A model generated the notes under the pieces. The model saw only the letters and a list, made by a program, of their open reading frames with translations, ran no database searches and was not told the origin of the DNA. From Azonexus sp. (lineage in GTDB: Bacteria; Pseudomonadota; Gammaproteobacteria; Burkholderiales; Rhodocyclaceae): a stretch of DNA of 64,000 nt. The position numbers and the translations under genes are program-made. The stretch spans positions 1 to 64,000 of the forward strand of contig JAISPT010000079.1 of NCBI GenBank assembly GCA_031274715.1, given 5' to 3'. Below are positions 8,135 to 18,727 of the stretch, one piece after another. Each line of letters opens with the position of its first letter. The first letter of the stretch is position 1.

Positions 8135-9622
8135 TCAGTCGATCCGGGTATCCAGGCCCTGCTCGGCCAATTCGGCGGCACGCAGCACGGCGCGAGCCTT
8201 GTTCCGGGTTTCTTCCCATTCCGATTGCGGATCGGAATCGGCGACGATGCCGGCGCCGGCCTGGACGTGTAGTTTTCCGCCCTTGAGCACGGCAGTACGG
8301 ATGGCGATGGCCAAGTCCATGTCCCCGTGAAAGCCGAGATAGCCGACGGCACCGGCATAGATACCGCGCTTGACCGGCTCCAGCTCATCGATGATTTCCA
8401 TCGCCCGTACCTTCGGCGCACCGGACACGGTGCCGGCCGGGAAGGTGGCCTTGAGCACGTCGAGCGCGCTGAGGCCCGGCTGCAAGCGGCCTTCGACGTT
8501 GGAAACGATGTGCATCACGTGCGAGTAGCGCTCGATGCTCATGTTCTCGGTCAGCTTGACGGTGCCGATCCGGGCCACGCGACCGCAGTCGTTGCGGCCA
8601 AGGTCGAGCAACTGAGTGTGCTCGGCACGCTCTTTCTCGTCGGCCAGTAGTTCTTCGGCCAGCGCCGCATCCTCTTCCGGCGTAACGCCGCGCTTGCGCG
8701 TACCAGCGATCGGGCGAACGGTGACGCGGTCGCCTTCGAGGCGGACCAGGATTTCCGGCGAGGCGCCGACCACGTGGTAGTCCTCGAAGTCGAAATAGAA
8801 CATGTAGGGCGACGGGTTGAGGCTACGTAGCGTGCGATACAGCGCCAGCGGGCTGGCGGCGAAAGGCTTGGTCATGCGCTGCGACAGCACCACCTGCATG
8901 ATGTCGCCCTCGGTGATGTATGCCTTGGCCCTTTTGACCGCTTGCTTGAAGGCATTCTCGCCAAAGAGCGAGACGGCCGGTTCGGAAGCCACCGGTTGCT
9001 CGGCCGGGATACCGACCGGCGTGCGCAGCTTGGCGAGCAGTTCCTTGAGCCGCGCCCGCGCTTTCTGGAAGGCGCCGGGAAAACCGGGCTCGGCATAGAC
9101 GATCAGCGTCAGCTTGCCGGACAGGTTGTCGACGACGGCGATTTCCTCGGACAGCAAGAGGCCGATGTCCGGCGTGCCGATGTCGTCCAGCTTGGCCGTG
9201 CGAGTCAGACGCGTTTCGACGTAGCGCACGGTATCGTAGCCGAAGCAGCCGACCAGGCCGCCGCAGAAGCGCGGCAGGCCGACGCTCGGCGGAACGCGGA
9301 AACGCTGCATGTACTGGCCGATGAATTCGAGCGGATTGGTGTCGTCCTCGCGTTCGGCGACGCGGTTGCCGGTCAACACCAGCACTTGGTGGCCATTGAC
9401 GACGATGCGCGTCGAAGCGGCTAAACCGATGATCGAATAGCGGCCGAAGCGTTCGCCGCCCTGCACCGATTCAAGCAGGTAGGAGTAGTGGCCACCGTTG
9501 GCGCCACTGGTCAGCTTGAGGTAGATGGACAGCGGCGTGTCGAGATCGGCGAACGTTTCCAGCGTAACGGGAATACGGTTGTAGCCTTGCGCGGCAAGCG
9601 CATTGAATTCGATTTCGGTCAT
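8135..9622 (-). CDS. trpE: Anthranilate synthase component I
   Basis: The 495-residue enzyme makes anthranilate from chorismate with ammonia from TrpG. The N-terminal half holds the tryptophan feedback site (YSYLLESVQGGERFGRYSIIG, the LLES motif). The C-terminal chorismate-binding domain carries VVLSQRMTKPF, PIAGTRKRG, LLDLGRNDCGRVA, FPAGTVSGAPKVRAMEII and the terminal ADSDPQSEWEET. The ATG at 9622 has GAGG upstream. It is preceded by a 57-nt leader frame with four Trp codons, so expression is probably attenuated. Confidence 0.97.
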   Translation of the reverse strand: MTEIEFNALAAQGYNRIPVTLETFADLDTPLSIYLKLTSGANGGHYSYLLESVQGGERFGRYSIIGLAASTRIVVNGHQVLVLTGNRVAEREDDTNPLEFIGQYMQRFRVPPSVGLPRFCGGLVGCFGYDTVRYVETRLTRTAKLDDIGTPDIGLLLSEEIAVVDNLSGKLTLIVYAEPGFPGAFQKARARLKELLAKLRTPVGIPAEQPVASEPAVSLFGENAFKQAVKRAKAYITEGDIMQVVLSQRMTKPFAASPLALYRTLRSLNPSPYMFYFDFEDYHVVGASPEILVRLEGDRVTVRPIAGTRKRGVTPEEDAALAEELLADEKERAEHTQLLDLGRNDCGRVARIGTVKLTENMSIERYSHVMHIVSNVEGRLQPGLSALDVLKATFPAGTVSGAPKVRAMEIIDELEPVKRGIYAGAVGYLGFHGDMDLAIAIRTAVLKGGKLHVQAGAGIVADSDPQSEWEETRNKARAVLRAAELAEQGLDTRID

Positions 9623-9691
9623 GGGAAGGCCTCGAAAATGACGATGTAAAGCGGATGTGAGCAGTGCGCCGGAGCGGCACGCGAACGGAGA
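9623..9691 (-). promoter_or_regulatory. Candidate trp attenuator between trpL and trpE
   Basis: The 69 bases between the leader stop and trpE can take part in competing pairings. GGCGCC-GCU-GGCGUC lies inside the Trp codons; GCGCCG of the leader could instead pair with CGGCGC near 9667-9672. A 10-bp pairing joins AAATGACGAT at the leader start with ATCGTCATTT just before the trpE ribosome site. There is no good T run, so control may act on trpE translation or through Rho rather than a classical terminator. Confidence 0.45.
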
Positions 9692-9748
9692 TCAAGGACG
9701 CCAGCGGCGCCAGCCTTGCCATTCGTTCCACAGTCGCGAGATCGTCAT
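9692..9748 (-). CDS. trpL: trp operon leader peptide
   Basis: An 18-residue frame reads MTISRLWNEWQGWRRWRP, with four Trp in the last twelve residues. A Trp-rich mini-frame directly before trpE is the hallmark of an attenuation leader, in which ribosome stalling at Trp codons reports tryptophanyl-tRNA supply. It begins by ATGA overlap with the gph stop and has no clear Shine-Dalgarno of its own, so translation probably restarts from gph. The stop is 69 bases before trpE. Confidence 0.75.
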   Translation of the reverse strand: MTISRLWNEWQGWRRWRP

Positions 9749-10443
9749 TTGTGCTTGAGGTCTAGGTAGGTGAGTGCCAGCCGGTGGGCGGCAAGCAGAT
9801 CGGATACTAGCGCATCGCAATCGGCACTGTCCACCGGCCTTCCCTCGTTGTAGCCGTAGGGCACGCAGAAAGCGGTGCAACCGGCGGCGTGGGCCGCCTC
9901 GATGTCGTTTTTCGAATCACCGATATGCAGGTTGTGCCGCGGCGCAACGCCCAAGCGGCGGCAGGCGTGAAGAATCGGCTCCGGGTGCGGTTTCTTGTGC
10001 GCCGTGGTATCGCCGGAGACGACAACGGCGAAGTAGCCGGCCAAGCCCATGCGTTCAAGCAACGGCTCGGTGAAGCGAGCCGGCTTGTTGGTCACCACGC
10101 CCAGCGGCAAACCGCTCGCTCGCCAGGCGTCGAGGCCTTCCAGCACGCCCGGGTAGAGGCGCGTCTGCTGGCCGTTGACCTCGGTGTAATGGCGCTGGAA
10201 GACGGCGATGACGGCAGCCAGACGCTCCGGTGTCGGCGCCCGGTCATGGGTCAGGCAGCGTTCGACCAGTACCGCCATGCCCTTGCCAACGAAACGGCAC
10301 ACCTCGTCCTCGCTACGCGGCGGTTCGCCGAGTTCGGCGAGCATCCGCCGGCACGCCTCGGCGAGATCGGCAACGGTGTCAAGCAGGGTGCCGTCGAGGT
10401 CGAAGGTAACGGACCGGAACGGTAGGTTGTCGGTAGTTGGCAA
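9745..10443 (-). CDS. gph: Phosphoglycolate phosphatase
   Basis: The 232-residue HAD-family phosphatase removes 2-phosphoglycolate. Motif I is VTFDLDGTLLDT, motif II GVVTNKPARF, and the motif III/IV region is KKPHPEPIL followed by HIGDSKNDIEAAHAAG. A helical cap domain lies between motifs I and II. It sits 28 bp after rpe, and its stop is shared with the trp leader start. The rpe-gph-trpE arrangement is common in betaproteobacteria. Confidence 0.95.
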   Translation of the reverse strand: MPTTDNLPFRSVTFDLDGTLLDTVADLAEACRRMLAELGEPPRSEDEVCRFVGKGMAVLVERCLTHDRAPTPERLAAVIAVFQRHYTEVNGQQTRLYPGVLEGLDAWRASGLPLGVVTNKPARFTEPLLERMGLAGYFAVVVSGDTTAHKKPHPEPILHACRRLGVAPRHNLHIGDSKNDIEAAHAAGCTAFCVPYGYNEGRPVDSADCDALVSDLLAAHRLALTYLDLKHK

Positions 10444-10471
10444 GGGCGTCGGTTACGCTAGATTTCCGCTG

Positions 10472-11179
10472 TCAGCGGCCGACGGCGGATAACTCGGCGC
10501 GCAACGCCGCGACGACCGAATCGTAGCGATGCGGATCGCTATCCTTGCCAGCACCGTAGATGGCCGATCCGGCAACAAAGGCGTCGACGCCGGCGCGGGC
10601 GATTTCGCCGATGTTGGCGGTATTGACGCCGCCGTCGATTTCCAGGCGGATGCGCCGGCCGCTCTCCTGCTCGTAGGCGTCGAGCCTGGCGCGAGCCTGG
10701 CGGGCCTTGACCAGCGTTGCCGGAATGAATTTCTGGCCGCCAAAGCCGGGGTTGACGCTCATCAGCAGGATCACGTCGAGCTTGTCCATCACGTAGTCCA
10801 TGTAGTCGAGCGGCGTCGCCGGGTTGAAGACCAGGCCGGCCTGGCAGCCGGCATCGCGGATCAGCGACAGGCTGCGGTGGACGTGCTCGGAGGCTTCCGG
10901 GTGGAAAGTGATGATGTCGGCTCCGGCCTTGGCGAAATCGGGCACGATGCGATCGACCGGCTTGACCATCAGGTGCACGTCGATCGGCGCCGTGGTGTAG
11001 GGTCGGATAGCTGTGCAGACCAGCGGCCCGATGGTCAGGTTGGGAACATAATGGTTGTCCATCACGTCGAAGTGCACCCAGTCGGCGCCGGCGGCGATGA
11101 CGTTGACCACTTCCTCACCGAGTTTGGCAAAATTGGCCGACAGGATGCTCGGCGCGATGATGTAATCGTTGATAGCCAT
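10472..11179 (-). CDS. rpe: Ribulose-phosphate 3-epimerase
   Basis: The 235-residue TIM-barrel epimerase interconverts ribulose 5-phosphate and xylulose 5-phosphate. It starts MAINDYIIAPSILSANFAKL; metal and catalytic segments are WVHFDVMDNHYVPNLTIGP, IDVHLMVKP, ITFHPEAS, MSVNPGFGGQKF and LEIDGGVN. A longer frame reaches 11356, but the start at 11179 fits the family. It is divergent from apaG with only 39 bp between start codons and heads the gph-trp transcript. Confidence 0.96.
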   Translation of the reverse strand: MAINDYIIAPSILSANFAKLGEEVVNVIAAGADWVHFDVMDNHYVPNLTIGPLVCTAIRPYTTAPIDVHLMVKPVDRIVPDFAKAGADIITFHPEASEHVHRSLSLIRDAGCQAGLVFNPATPLDYMDYVMDKLDVILLMSVNPGFGGQKFIPATLVKARQARARLDAYEQESGRRIRLEIDGGVNTANIGEIARAGVDAFVAGSAIYGAGKDSDPHRYDSVVAALRAELSAVGR

Positions 11180-11218
11180 GATGGCCCCTGCAAAGACAAA
11201 AACAGCCGGAATTATCCC

Positions 11219-11602
11219 ATGCCCGACCGCCCCAAATACCGCATCGAAGTCGCCCCGATCGCCCGCTTCCTTCCCGAGCAGTCGAATCCCGCAGAAGGCC
11301 GCTACCTGTTCGCCTACACCATCACCATCCGCAACGTCGGCGAAGTACCGGCGCAACTGGTGTCACGCCACTGGATCATCACCGACGCCAACCAAGTAGA
11401 GCGGGAAGTGCGCGGCCTCGGGGTGATCGGTAAGCAACCGCTGCTGAAGCCGGGCGAAAGTTTCCGCTACACCAGCGGTTCGGAGTTGGCGACACCGGTC
11501 GGCACGATGCGCGGCAGCTATCAGATGGTGACCGCGGACGGCACCCAGTTCACAGCCGAGATTCCGGAATTCGCGCTGGCCATGCCACGGATGCTGCACT
11601 GA
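11219..11602 (+). CDS. apaG: ApaG (DUF525) protein
   Basis: The 127-residue product has one fibronectin-III-like ApaG domain: FAYTITIRNVGEVPAQLVSRHWIITDA, then VIGKQPLLKPGESFRYTSG and GTMRGSYQMVTADG. The family was linked to cobalt/magnesium phenotypes in enteric bacteria; its biochemical role is not settled. The start at 11219 was chosen because the domain begins just after it, although the frame is open far upstream inside rpe. CCGGA lies about ten bases before the ATG. Confidence 0.93.
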   Translation: MPDRPKYRIEVAPIARFLPEQSNPAEGRYLFAYTITIRNVGEVPAQLVSRHWIITDANQVEREVRGLGVIGKQPLLKPGESFRYTSGSELATPVGTMRGSYQMVTADGTQFTAEIPEFALAMPRMLH

Positions 11603-11651
11603 ACCTAGAAACGGCAGTTGACCGCTTGTACCCCTCGGAAAAACCTTTAGC

Positions 11652-12245
11652 TTGAACCTGAAAACCAGCTACTCGCTGATTGCTCCGTTCTACGATGCGG
11701 CGGTGGAGCGGGCAACGCGGGCGGCGCGTCGGCGCAGCCTGGCTGCCCTGCCCGGCGATGGGGAACGGATACTGCTGGCCGGCGTCGGCACCGGCCTCGA
11801 CCTGCCACACCTGTCGCCGGCTCCGCGCTACGTTGGCGTCGACCTCAACCGCCCCATGCTACGCCGCGCCTTGCCCCGCGCTGGCAAGCTCGACTTCGCG
11901 CCGGTACAGGGCGACGTCCAGCGCCTGCCCTTCACCGAGGCCGCTTTCGATGCCGCGATACTGCACCTGATCCTAGCCGTGGTGCCGCAGCCGGAACACT
12001 GCCTCGGCGAAATCGCCCGCGTCGTCCGGCCGGGCGGGACGGTCATCGTCTTCGACAAATTCCTGCGTCGCGGCCAGCCAGCGCTGCTGCGGCGCTTGGC
12101 CAACCCGCTGGCGCGCCGTGTGGCAAGCCGCCTCGACGTGGTCTTCGAGGATGTCCTAGCAACAGTGCCGCAGTTCGCCTGTGAAGATGACCAGCCGGCC
12201 CTAGGCAGCGGGTGGTTCCGCCTGATCCGGCTGCGCCGGCATTAG
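11652..12245 (+). CDS. Class I SAM-dependent methyltransferase
   Basis: The 197-residue protein has a Rossmann-type methyltransferase fold: motif I LLAGVGTGLDLPHL, the acidic residue in YVGVDLNRPML, motif II/III GDVQRLPFTEAAFDAAILHLIL and VVRPGGTVIVFDKF. The substrate cannot be told. The predicted start is TTG at 11652 (NLKTSYSLIAPFYDA follows); no in-frame ATG lies near and a stop is found about 30 bases upstream. Its TAG stop abuts the left end of the 160-bp repeat at 12246. Confidence 0.8.
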   Translation: MNLKTSYSLIAPFYDAAVERATRAARRRSLAALPGDGERILLAGVGTGLDLPHLSPAPRYVGVDLNRPMLRRALPRAGKLDFAPVQGDVQRLPFTEAAFDAAILHLILAVVPQPEHCLGEIARVVRPGGTVIVFDKFLRRGQPALLRRLANPLARRVASRLDVVFEDVLATVPQFACEDDQPALGSGWFRLIRLRRH

Positions 12246-12405
12246 GGAACCTCTGAACAACCCCCTCGCGGCTGCGGCATCTCGGCTTCGGGCGATCTGC
12301 CGCGTTGCAAATGCTCGCCATAGCACCACTATGGCTGCGCTTTGCGCCTTGCAGCCCATCCCCAAACCAGGCGCGACAACTCGCGGGGAGTTATTCAGAG
12401 ATTCC
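12246..12405. repeat. 160-bp structured inverted-repeat element, copy A (MITE-like)
   Basis: The terminal inverted repeats are about 20 bp (left GGAACCTCTGAACAACCCCC; right, reversed, GGAATCTCTGAATAACTCCC). Internal hairpins are GCGGCA/TGCCGC (12274-12303), GCCATAG/CTATGGC around 12330 and GGCTGC/GCAGCC near 12333-12356. A second 160-bp copy lies at 49825-49984 with about 148 identical positions by eye. No clear target duplication was found, though TTAG precedes both copies. It lies between the methyltransferase stop and the 3' end of the AI-2E gene, whose last codons it supplies. There is no transposase in the window. Confidence 0.85.
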
Positions 12406-13504
12406 CTGGTTCAACCGGCGGCGCCCCCTCGCCGACCAATTCGGCCTCGTCCTTGCCGAGCACATCCTCGATCCAGGCCAGGGTCAGCGTCCAGGTCACG
12501 GCCAGCACCACCGGCCCGACGAAAATCCCGATCAGGCCGAAGCCAAGCAGGCCACCGATGACGCCAGCAAAAATCAGCAGCAGCGGCAAGTCGGCGCCCT
12601 TGCGGATCAGGATCGGGCGCAGCACATTGTCGAGCATGACGACAATCAGGCTCCACACCAGCAAGGCCGTCGCCCAGCCGCTGTCGCCGTTCCAGTACAT
12701 CCAGGCCACCGCCGGAAAAAGAATCAGCCCCGGCCCAAGCTGGGCAATGCAAAGCAGCAGCATCACCGCCGATAGCAAGGCAGCGAACGGCACGCCGGCC
12801 ACGGCCAGGCCGATGCCGCCGAGCACTGCTTGGGTCAGGGCGGTAACGCCGACGCCGAGCGCCACGGCGCGGATCGCCTGACTGCTGAGCACGATCGCCC
12901 CCTCGCCACGCACTCCGGCCAGCCGCCGTCCGAAACGGCGCAGCAATCGCGCAGCATCCTCGCCACCGGTATAAAGAATCGCCGATAAAACGACGATCAA
13001 CAGGAACTGCACCAGCATGCCGCCCAGCCCACCGACCCGGGCCAGCACCCACTTGCCGGTATCGGCGGCATGGGGCGTGATCTTAGCCACCAAGGCCGGC
13101 GCACCACCGGCCGAAAACTGCAGCCACAACGCGGCCAGCCGCTCCCCGACCAAAGGGACGCCGGCCAGCCAGTCCGGCGGCGGCGGCAAGCCGTTCTCGG
13201 CAATCTGGTGAGCAGTCGTAGCCAACACATCGGCATATTCAACAATGGTGTCGATTGCCAACCACAGGGGCAGGACCAAGAGGATCAGCAGAACCAGACA
13301 CATCAGCGCCACCGCCGGCGCCCTCCGCCCGCCAAAACGAGCCTCCAGCGAACGCAGCCAGGGCCAGGTGGCGACGACGATCATGGCCGCCCACACGGTC
13401 GCCGCCAGAAAGGGGCGTAGCACCCACAACGACAGGCCGATCAGGCCGAGGATGCAGAGAATGGCCAGGGTTTTCCGGGGCAGATCGTGATGGATGTCGT
13501 TCAT
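12395..13504 (-). CDS. AI-2E transporter family (PerM/UPF0118) membrane protein
   Basis: The 369-residue inner-membrane protein belongs to the PerM/TqsA family. Paired hydrophobic helices at the N-terminus (TLAILCILGLIGLSLWVLRP and WAAMIVVATWPWL) and in the middle are followed by a C-terminal cluster, with the typical GADLPLLLIFAGVIGGLLGFGLIGIFVGP segment. Members export quorum signals or act as ion exporters, so the substrate is uncertain. The last codons (Asn-Leu-stop) lie inside the terminal repeat of the 160-bp element, so the original C-terminus may have been changed by the insertion. Confidence 0.88.
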   Translation of the reverse strand: MNDIHHDLPRKTLAILCILGLIGLSLWVLRPFLAATVWAAMIVVATWPWLRSLEARFGGRRAPAVALMCLVLLILLVLPLWLAIDTIVEYADVLATTAHQIAENGLPPPPDWLAGVPLVGERLAALWLQFSAGGAPALVAKITPHAADTGKWVLARVGGLGGMLVQFLLIVVLSAILYTGGEDAARLLRRFGRRLAGVRGEGAIVLSSQAIRAVALGVGVTALTQAVLGGIGLAVAGVPFAALLSAVMLLLCIAQLGPGLILFPAVAWMYWNGDSGWATALLVWSLIVVMLDNVLRPILIRKGADLPLLLIFAGVIGGLLGFGLIGIFVGPVVLAVTWTLTLAWIEDVLGKDEAELVGEGAPPVEPGNL

Positions 13505-13616
13505 CGTATCCCTTGCGGCAAACTAGGTTCGGAACCGCTCTGGAAGAGCCAGCATGGCGGCGCGCCAGTCTAGCATTCGGCTCCGCTTGGCCGGTCGTCG
13601 AAAGGACGCCGCAAAC

Positions 13617-13650
13617 ACAAAAGAAAGACCCGTCGTGATGCGGACCTTCC
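13617..13650 (-). terminator. Rho-independent terminator of argJ
   Basis: On the minus strand an 8-bp stem (13642-13649 with 13626-13633, two G-U pairs) with an eight-base loop is followed by TTTCTTTTG. It starts 24 bases after the argJ stop. The rest of 13505-13673 shows no gene. Confidence 0.7.
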
Positions 13651-13673
13651 TTGCCTCGCTGGATCGCACCGAC

Positions 13674-14900
13674 CTAACTGCGATAATCGGCGTTGATCTT
13701 GACGTAGTCGTAGGAAAAATCGCAGGTGTAGACCCGTGCCGCCGCCGCACCGCGACCGAGGTCGACGCGCACGGTGATCTCAGCCTGGGCCATGACCCGG
13801 GCGCCATCCTCCTCACGGTAAGCCGCCGCCCGGCCACCGCGCTCGGCGACCAGCACATCGTCGAGCCAGACCCGAACACCATCGACGTCGAAATCGGCGA
13901 TGCCGGCATAACCGATAGCCGCCAGGATGCGCCCAAGGTTGGGATCGGAGGCAAAGAAGGCGGTTTTGACCAGCGGCGAGTGGCCGATGGCATAGCCGAC
14001 CTGGCGGCATTCCTCAGTGGATTTTCCGCCCTCGACGGCAACGGTAATGAACTTAGTCGCCCCCTCGCCGTCGCGAACGATGGCCTGGGCCAGTTCGACC
14101 GAGACGGCGACGATCGCTGCCTTGACCTCGGCCCAGCCAGCATCGCTTTCGCTGACGAAGGTGGCACCGGACTGGCCGCTGGCGATCATCACGAAAGAAT
14201 CGTTGGTCGAGGTGTCGCCATCGACGGTGATGCAGTTGAAGGAAGCGTCGGCTGCTTCCTTGACCAAGCGGTCGAGCAGCGGCTGGGCGATGCCGGCGTC
14301 GGTGGCCAGAAAACCGAGCATGGTCGCCATGTTCGGCTTGATCATGCCGGCGCCCTTGGAGATGCCGGTGACGGTGACAGTCCGGCCGTTCACCGTGAGC
14401 CGGCGTGAAGCGGCCTTGGCCACGGTGTCGGTGGTCATGATGGCATGTGCGGCGGCATGCCAGTTGTCGCCGCGCAGATCAGCCGCGGCTGCCGGCAAAC
14501 CAGCCGCGATGCGCTCGACCGGCAGCGGTTCGAGGATAACGCCGGTGGAGAACGGCAACACCTGCTCCGCCGCCACACCTAGCCGAGCGGCCACCGCGTC
14601 GCAGGTGGCCTGGGCGGCGCGGCACCCCGGCTCGCCGGTACCGGCGTTGGCGATGCCGGTGTTAATGATCAGGGCACGGATTTCCCGGCCGCCGGCCAGA
14701 TGCTGGCGGCACAACTGCACCGGCGCGGCGCAAAAGCGATTTTGGGTAAATACCCCGGCGACGGTGCAGCCGACATCGAGAGCCAGCAGCGTCAGGTCAC
14801 GGCGGTTTTTCTTGCGAATCTCGGCCTCGGCGACGCCGAGACGCACGCCGGGAACGGGAAATAGTTGAGCGGCGGCGGGAGTAGCGTAATTGACGGGCAT
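13674..14900 (-). CDS. argJ: Bifunctional glutamate N-acetyltransferase / N-acetylglutamate synthase
   Basis: The 408-residue ornithine acetyltransferase recycles acetyl groups in arginine synthesis. The autocleavage site is GAGMIKPNMATMLGFLATD, where the Thr of MATML becomes the N-terminal nucleophile of the beta chain. Other markers are TQNRFCAAPV, NTGIANAGTGE and the C-terminal CDFSYDYVKINADYRS. The start at 14900 (MPVNYATPAAAQLF) fits the family; the frame is open 15 codons further. It lies 68 bp downstream of secA and ends at a good terminator. Confidence 0.96.
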   Translation of the reverse strand: MPVNYATPAAAQLFPVPGVRLGVAEAEIRKKNRRDLTLLALDVGCTVAGVFTQNRFCAAPVQLCRQHLAGGREIRALIINTGIANAGTGEPGCRAAQATCDAVAARLGVAAEQVLPFSTGVILEPLPVERIAAGLPAAAADLRGDNWHAAAHAIMTTDTVAKAASRRLTVNGRTVTVTGISKGAGMIKPNMATMLGFLATDAGIAQPLLDRLVKEAADASFNCITVDGDTSTNDSFVMIASGQSGATFVSESDAGWAEVKAAIVAVSVELAQAIVRDGEGATKFITVAVEGGKSTEECRQVGYAIGHSPLVKTAFFASDPNLGRILAAIGYAGIADFDVDGVRVWLDDVLVAERGGRAAAYREEDGARVMAQAEITVRVDLGRGAAAARVYTCDFSYDYVKINADYRS

Positions 14901-14968
14901 GGCGATGGTCCGGAATGGAGCAACCAACCGCCGGCCTTTCGTCACCGGCGGCTAGCGGCTAACAACGA

Positions 14969-17689
<2,721 letters not shown>

Positions 17690-17788
17690 TGCAATCTGTA
17701 ATGGTGGCGCCAGGCGCGGCAAAGCGCGGATTCTAGCACGCCGTCCCAGAGGCCCGGGACGAACTGGTGGATCAAGGAAACGGGGGGA

Positions 17789-18715
17789 TCAGCGCCGCGC
17801 GAACTGCGCGAACTCGCCGCCCCGCTTGAGGAACAGGGCTGGGTTCTGGGGCACGCCAAGCATGCGCACCTCGAAATGCAGGTGCGGACCGGTTGAACGC
17901 CCGGTGGTACCGACCGCGCCGATCCGCTCGCCGTGTTTGACCAGACGGCCGGGCGCCACGTCGAGGCGGGACAGATGGGCGTAGCGTGAGGTCAGACCAT
18001 CGCCGTGGTCGATATCGATCATGTTGCCGAATTCGGGATGGGATTCGGCCACCAGCACCACACCATCGGCGGCGGCAACGACCGGCGCGCCCATCGGTGC
18101 GACGAAGTCGATGCCCTCATGGCGGGCCTGCATACCGGCGATCGGGTCGAGACGGACACCGAAGCCTGAACCGAGATGGGTCGACTTGACCGGCAACGTG
18201 GTTGGCAGCAGGCGGTCGCGGACACGCTTTTCCAGCAGTTGAAATTCGAGCGCTTCCAGTTCCGCAGCGTGGTTGTCGACAGCGGCAGCCAAGCGTTCGA
18301 TCTCCTGCTGCAATTCATTGGCACTCAAGGCCACCGGCAGGAAAGGACCGCCCTGCCCGTCTCCCGAGGCGGCGGCCGGCGTTGGCACAGTCGGCTTACC
18401 GCCAACCAGCCCGGAAACGCGCTGACCGAGGCTATCGAGTTGCATCACCTTGCCTTGCAATTCACCCAGGCGGGTGGCCATCAGTTGCAGGTTATTGCTG
18501 ACGTAATCCTGGATACGCCGGCTTTCCTTCTGCTGCTGGGACTGCACCAGATCCTCGACGAGTGGCAAACGCCAATGCACTGACAACCAGGACAACAACA
18601 TGGCCGTAGTCAGGACCAGGGCAACGAAACCAGTCACCGCCAACAGCACGTGCCGGGGCATAATGGTAATTGTTCGCGCCGTGCACAAGTGACGCGACAC
18701 CAGAATGATCTGCAC
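17789..18715 (-). CDS. M23-family peptidoglycan endopeptidase, membrane anchored
   Basis: The 308-residue protein has a short cytoplasmic lead, one transmembrane helix (HVLLAVTGFVALVLTTAMLLSW), a periplasmic coiled coil and a C-terminal LytM/M23 domain. The domain is GSGFGVRLDPIAGMQARHEGIDFVAPMGAPVVAAADG with HxxxD zinc ligands, and HGDGLTSRYAHL plus GPHLHFEVR with the HxH motif, so it should be catalytically active. The start is GTG at 18715, with a perfect GGAGGAG five bases upstream. It is divergent from the DciA-like gene, with only 12 bp between start codons. Confidence 0.92.
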   Translation of the reverse strand: MQIILVSRHLCTARTITIMPRHVLLAVTGFVALVLTTAMLLSWLSVHWRLPLVEDLVQSQQQKESRRIQDYVSNNLQLMATRLGELQGKVMQLDSLGQRVSGLVGGKPTVPTPAAASGDGQGGPFLPVALSANELQQEIERLAAAVDNHAAELEALEFQLLEKRVRDRLLPTTLPVKSTHLGSGFGVRLDPIAGMQARHEGIDFVAPMGAPVVAAADGVVLVAESHPEFGNMIDIDHGDGLTSRYAHLSRLDVAPGRLVKHGERIGAVGTTGRSTGPHLHFEVRMLGVPQNPALFLKRGGEFAQFARR

Positions 18716-18727
18716 GGAAACTCCTCC

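Noticed and set aside
12246..12405. 160-bp repeat as a tRNA or known riboswitch
   Set aside because: No cloverleaf, anticodon arm or known aptamer core was found; terminal inverted repeats and the second copy point to a mobile or structured repeat instead.
12305..12881. Plus-strand reading frames of about 150-180 codons starting in the 160-bp repeat
   Set aside because: They run antisense through the AI-2E transporter gene, are rich in Arg/Pro/Ser and have no domain; they are shadows of a high-GC gene.
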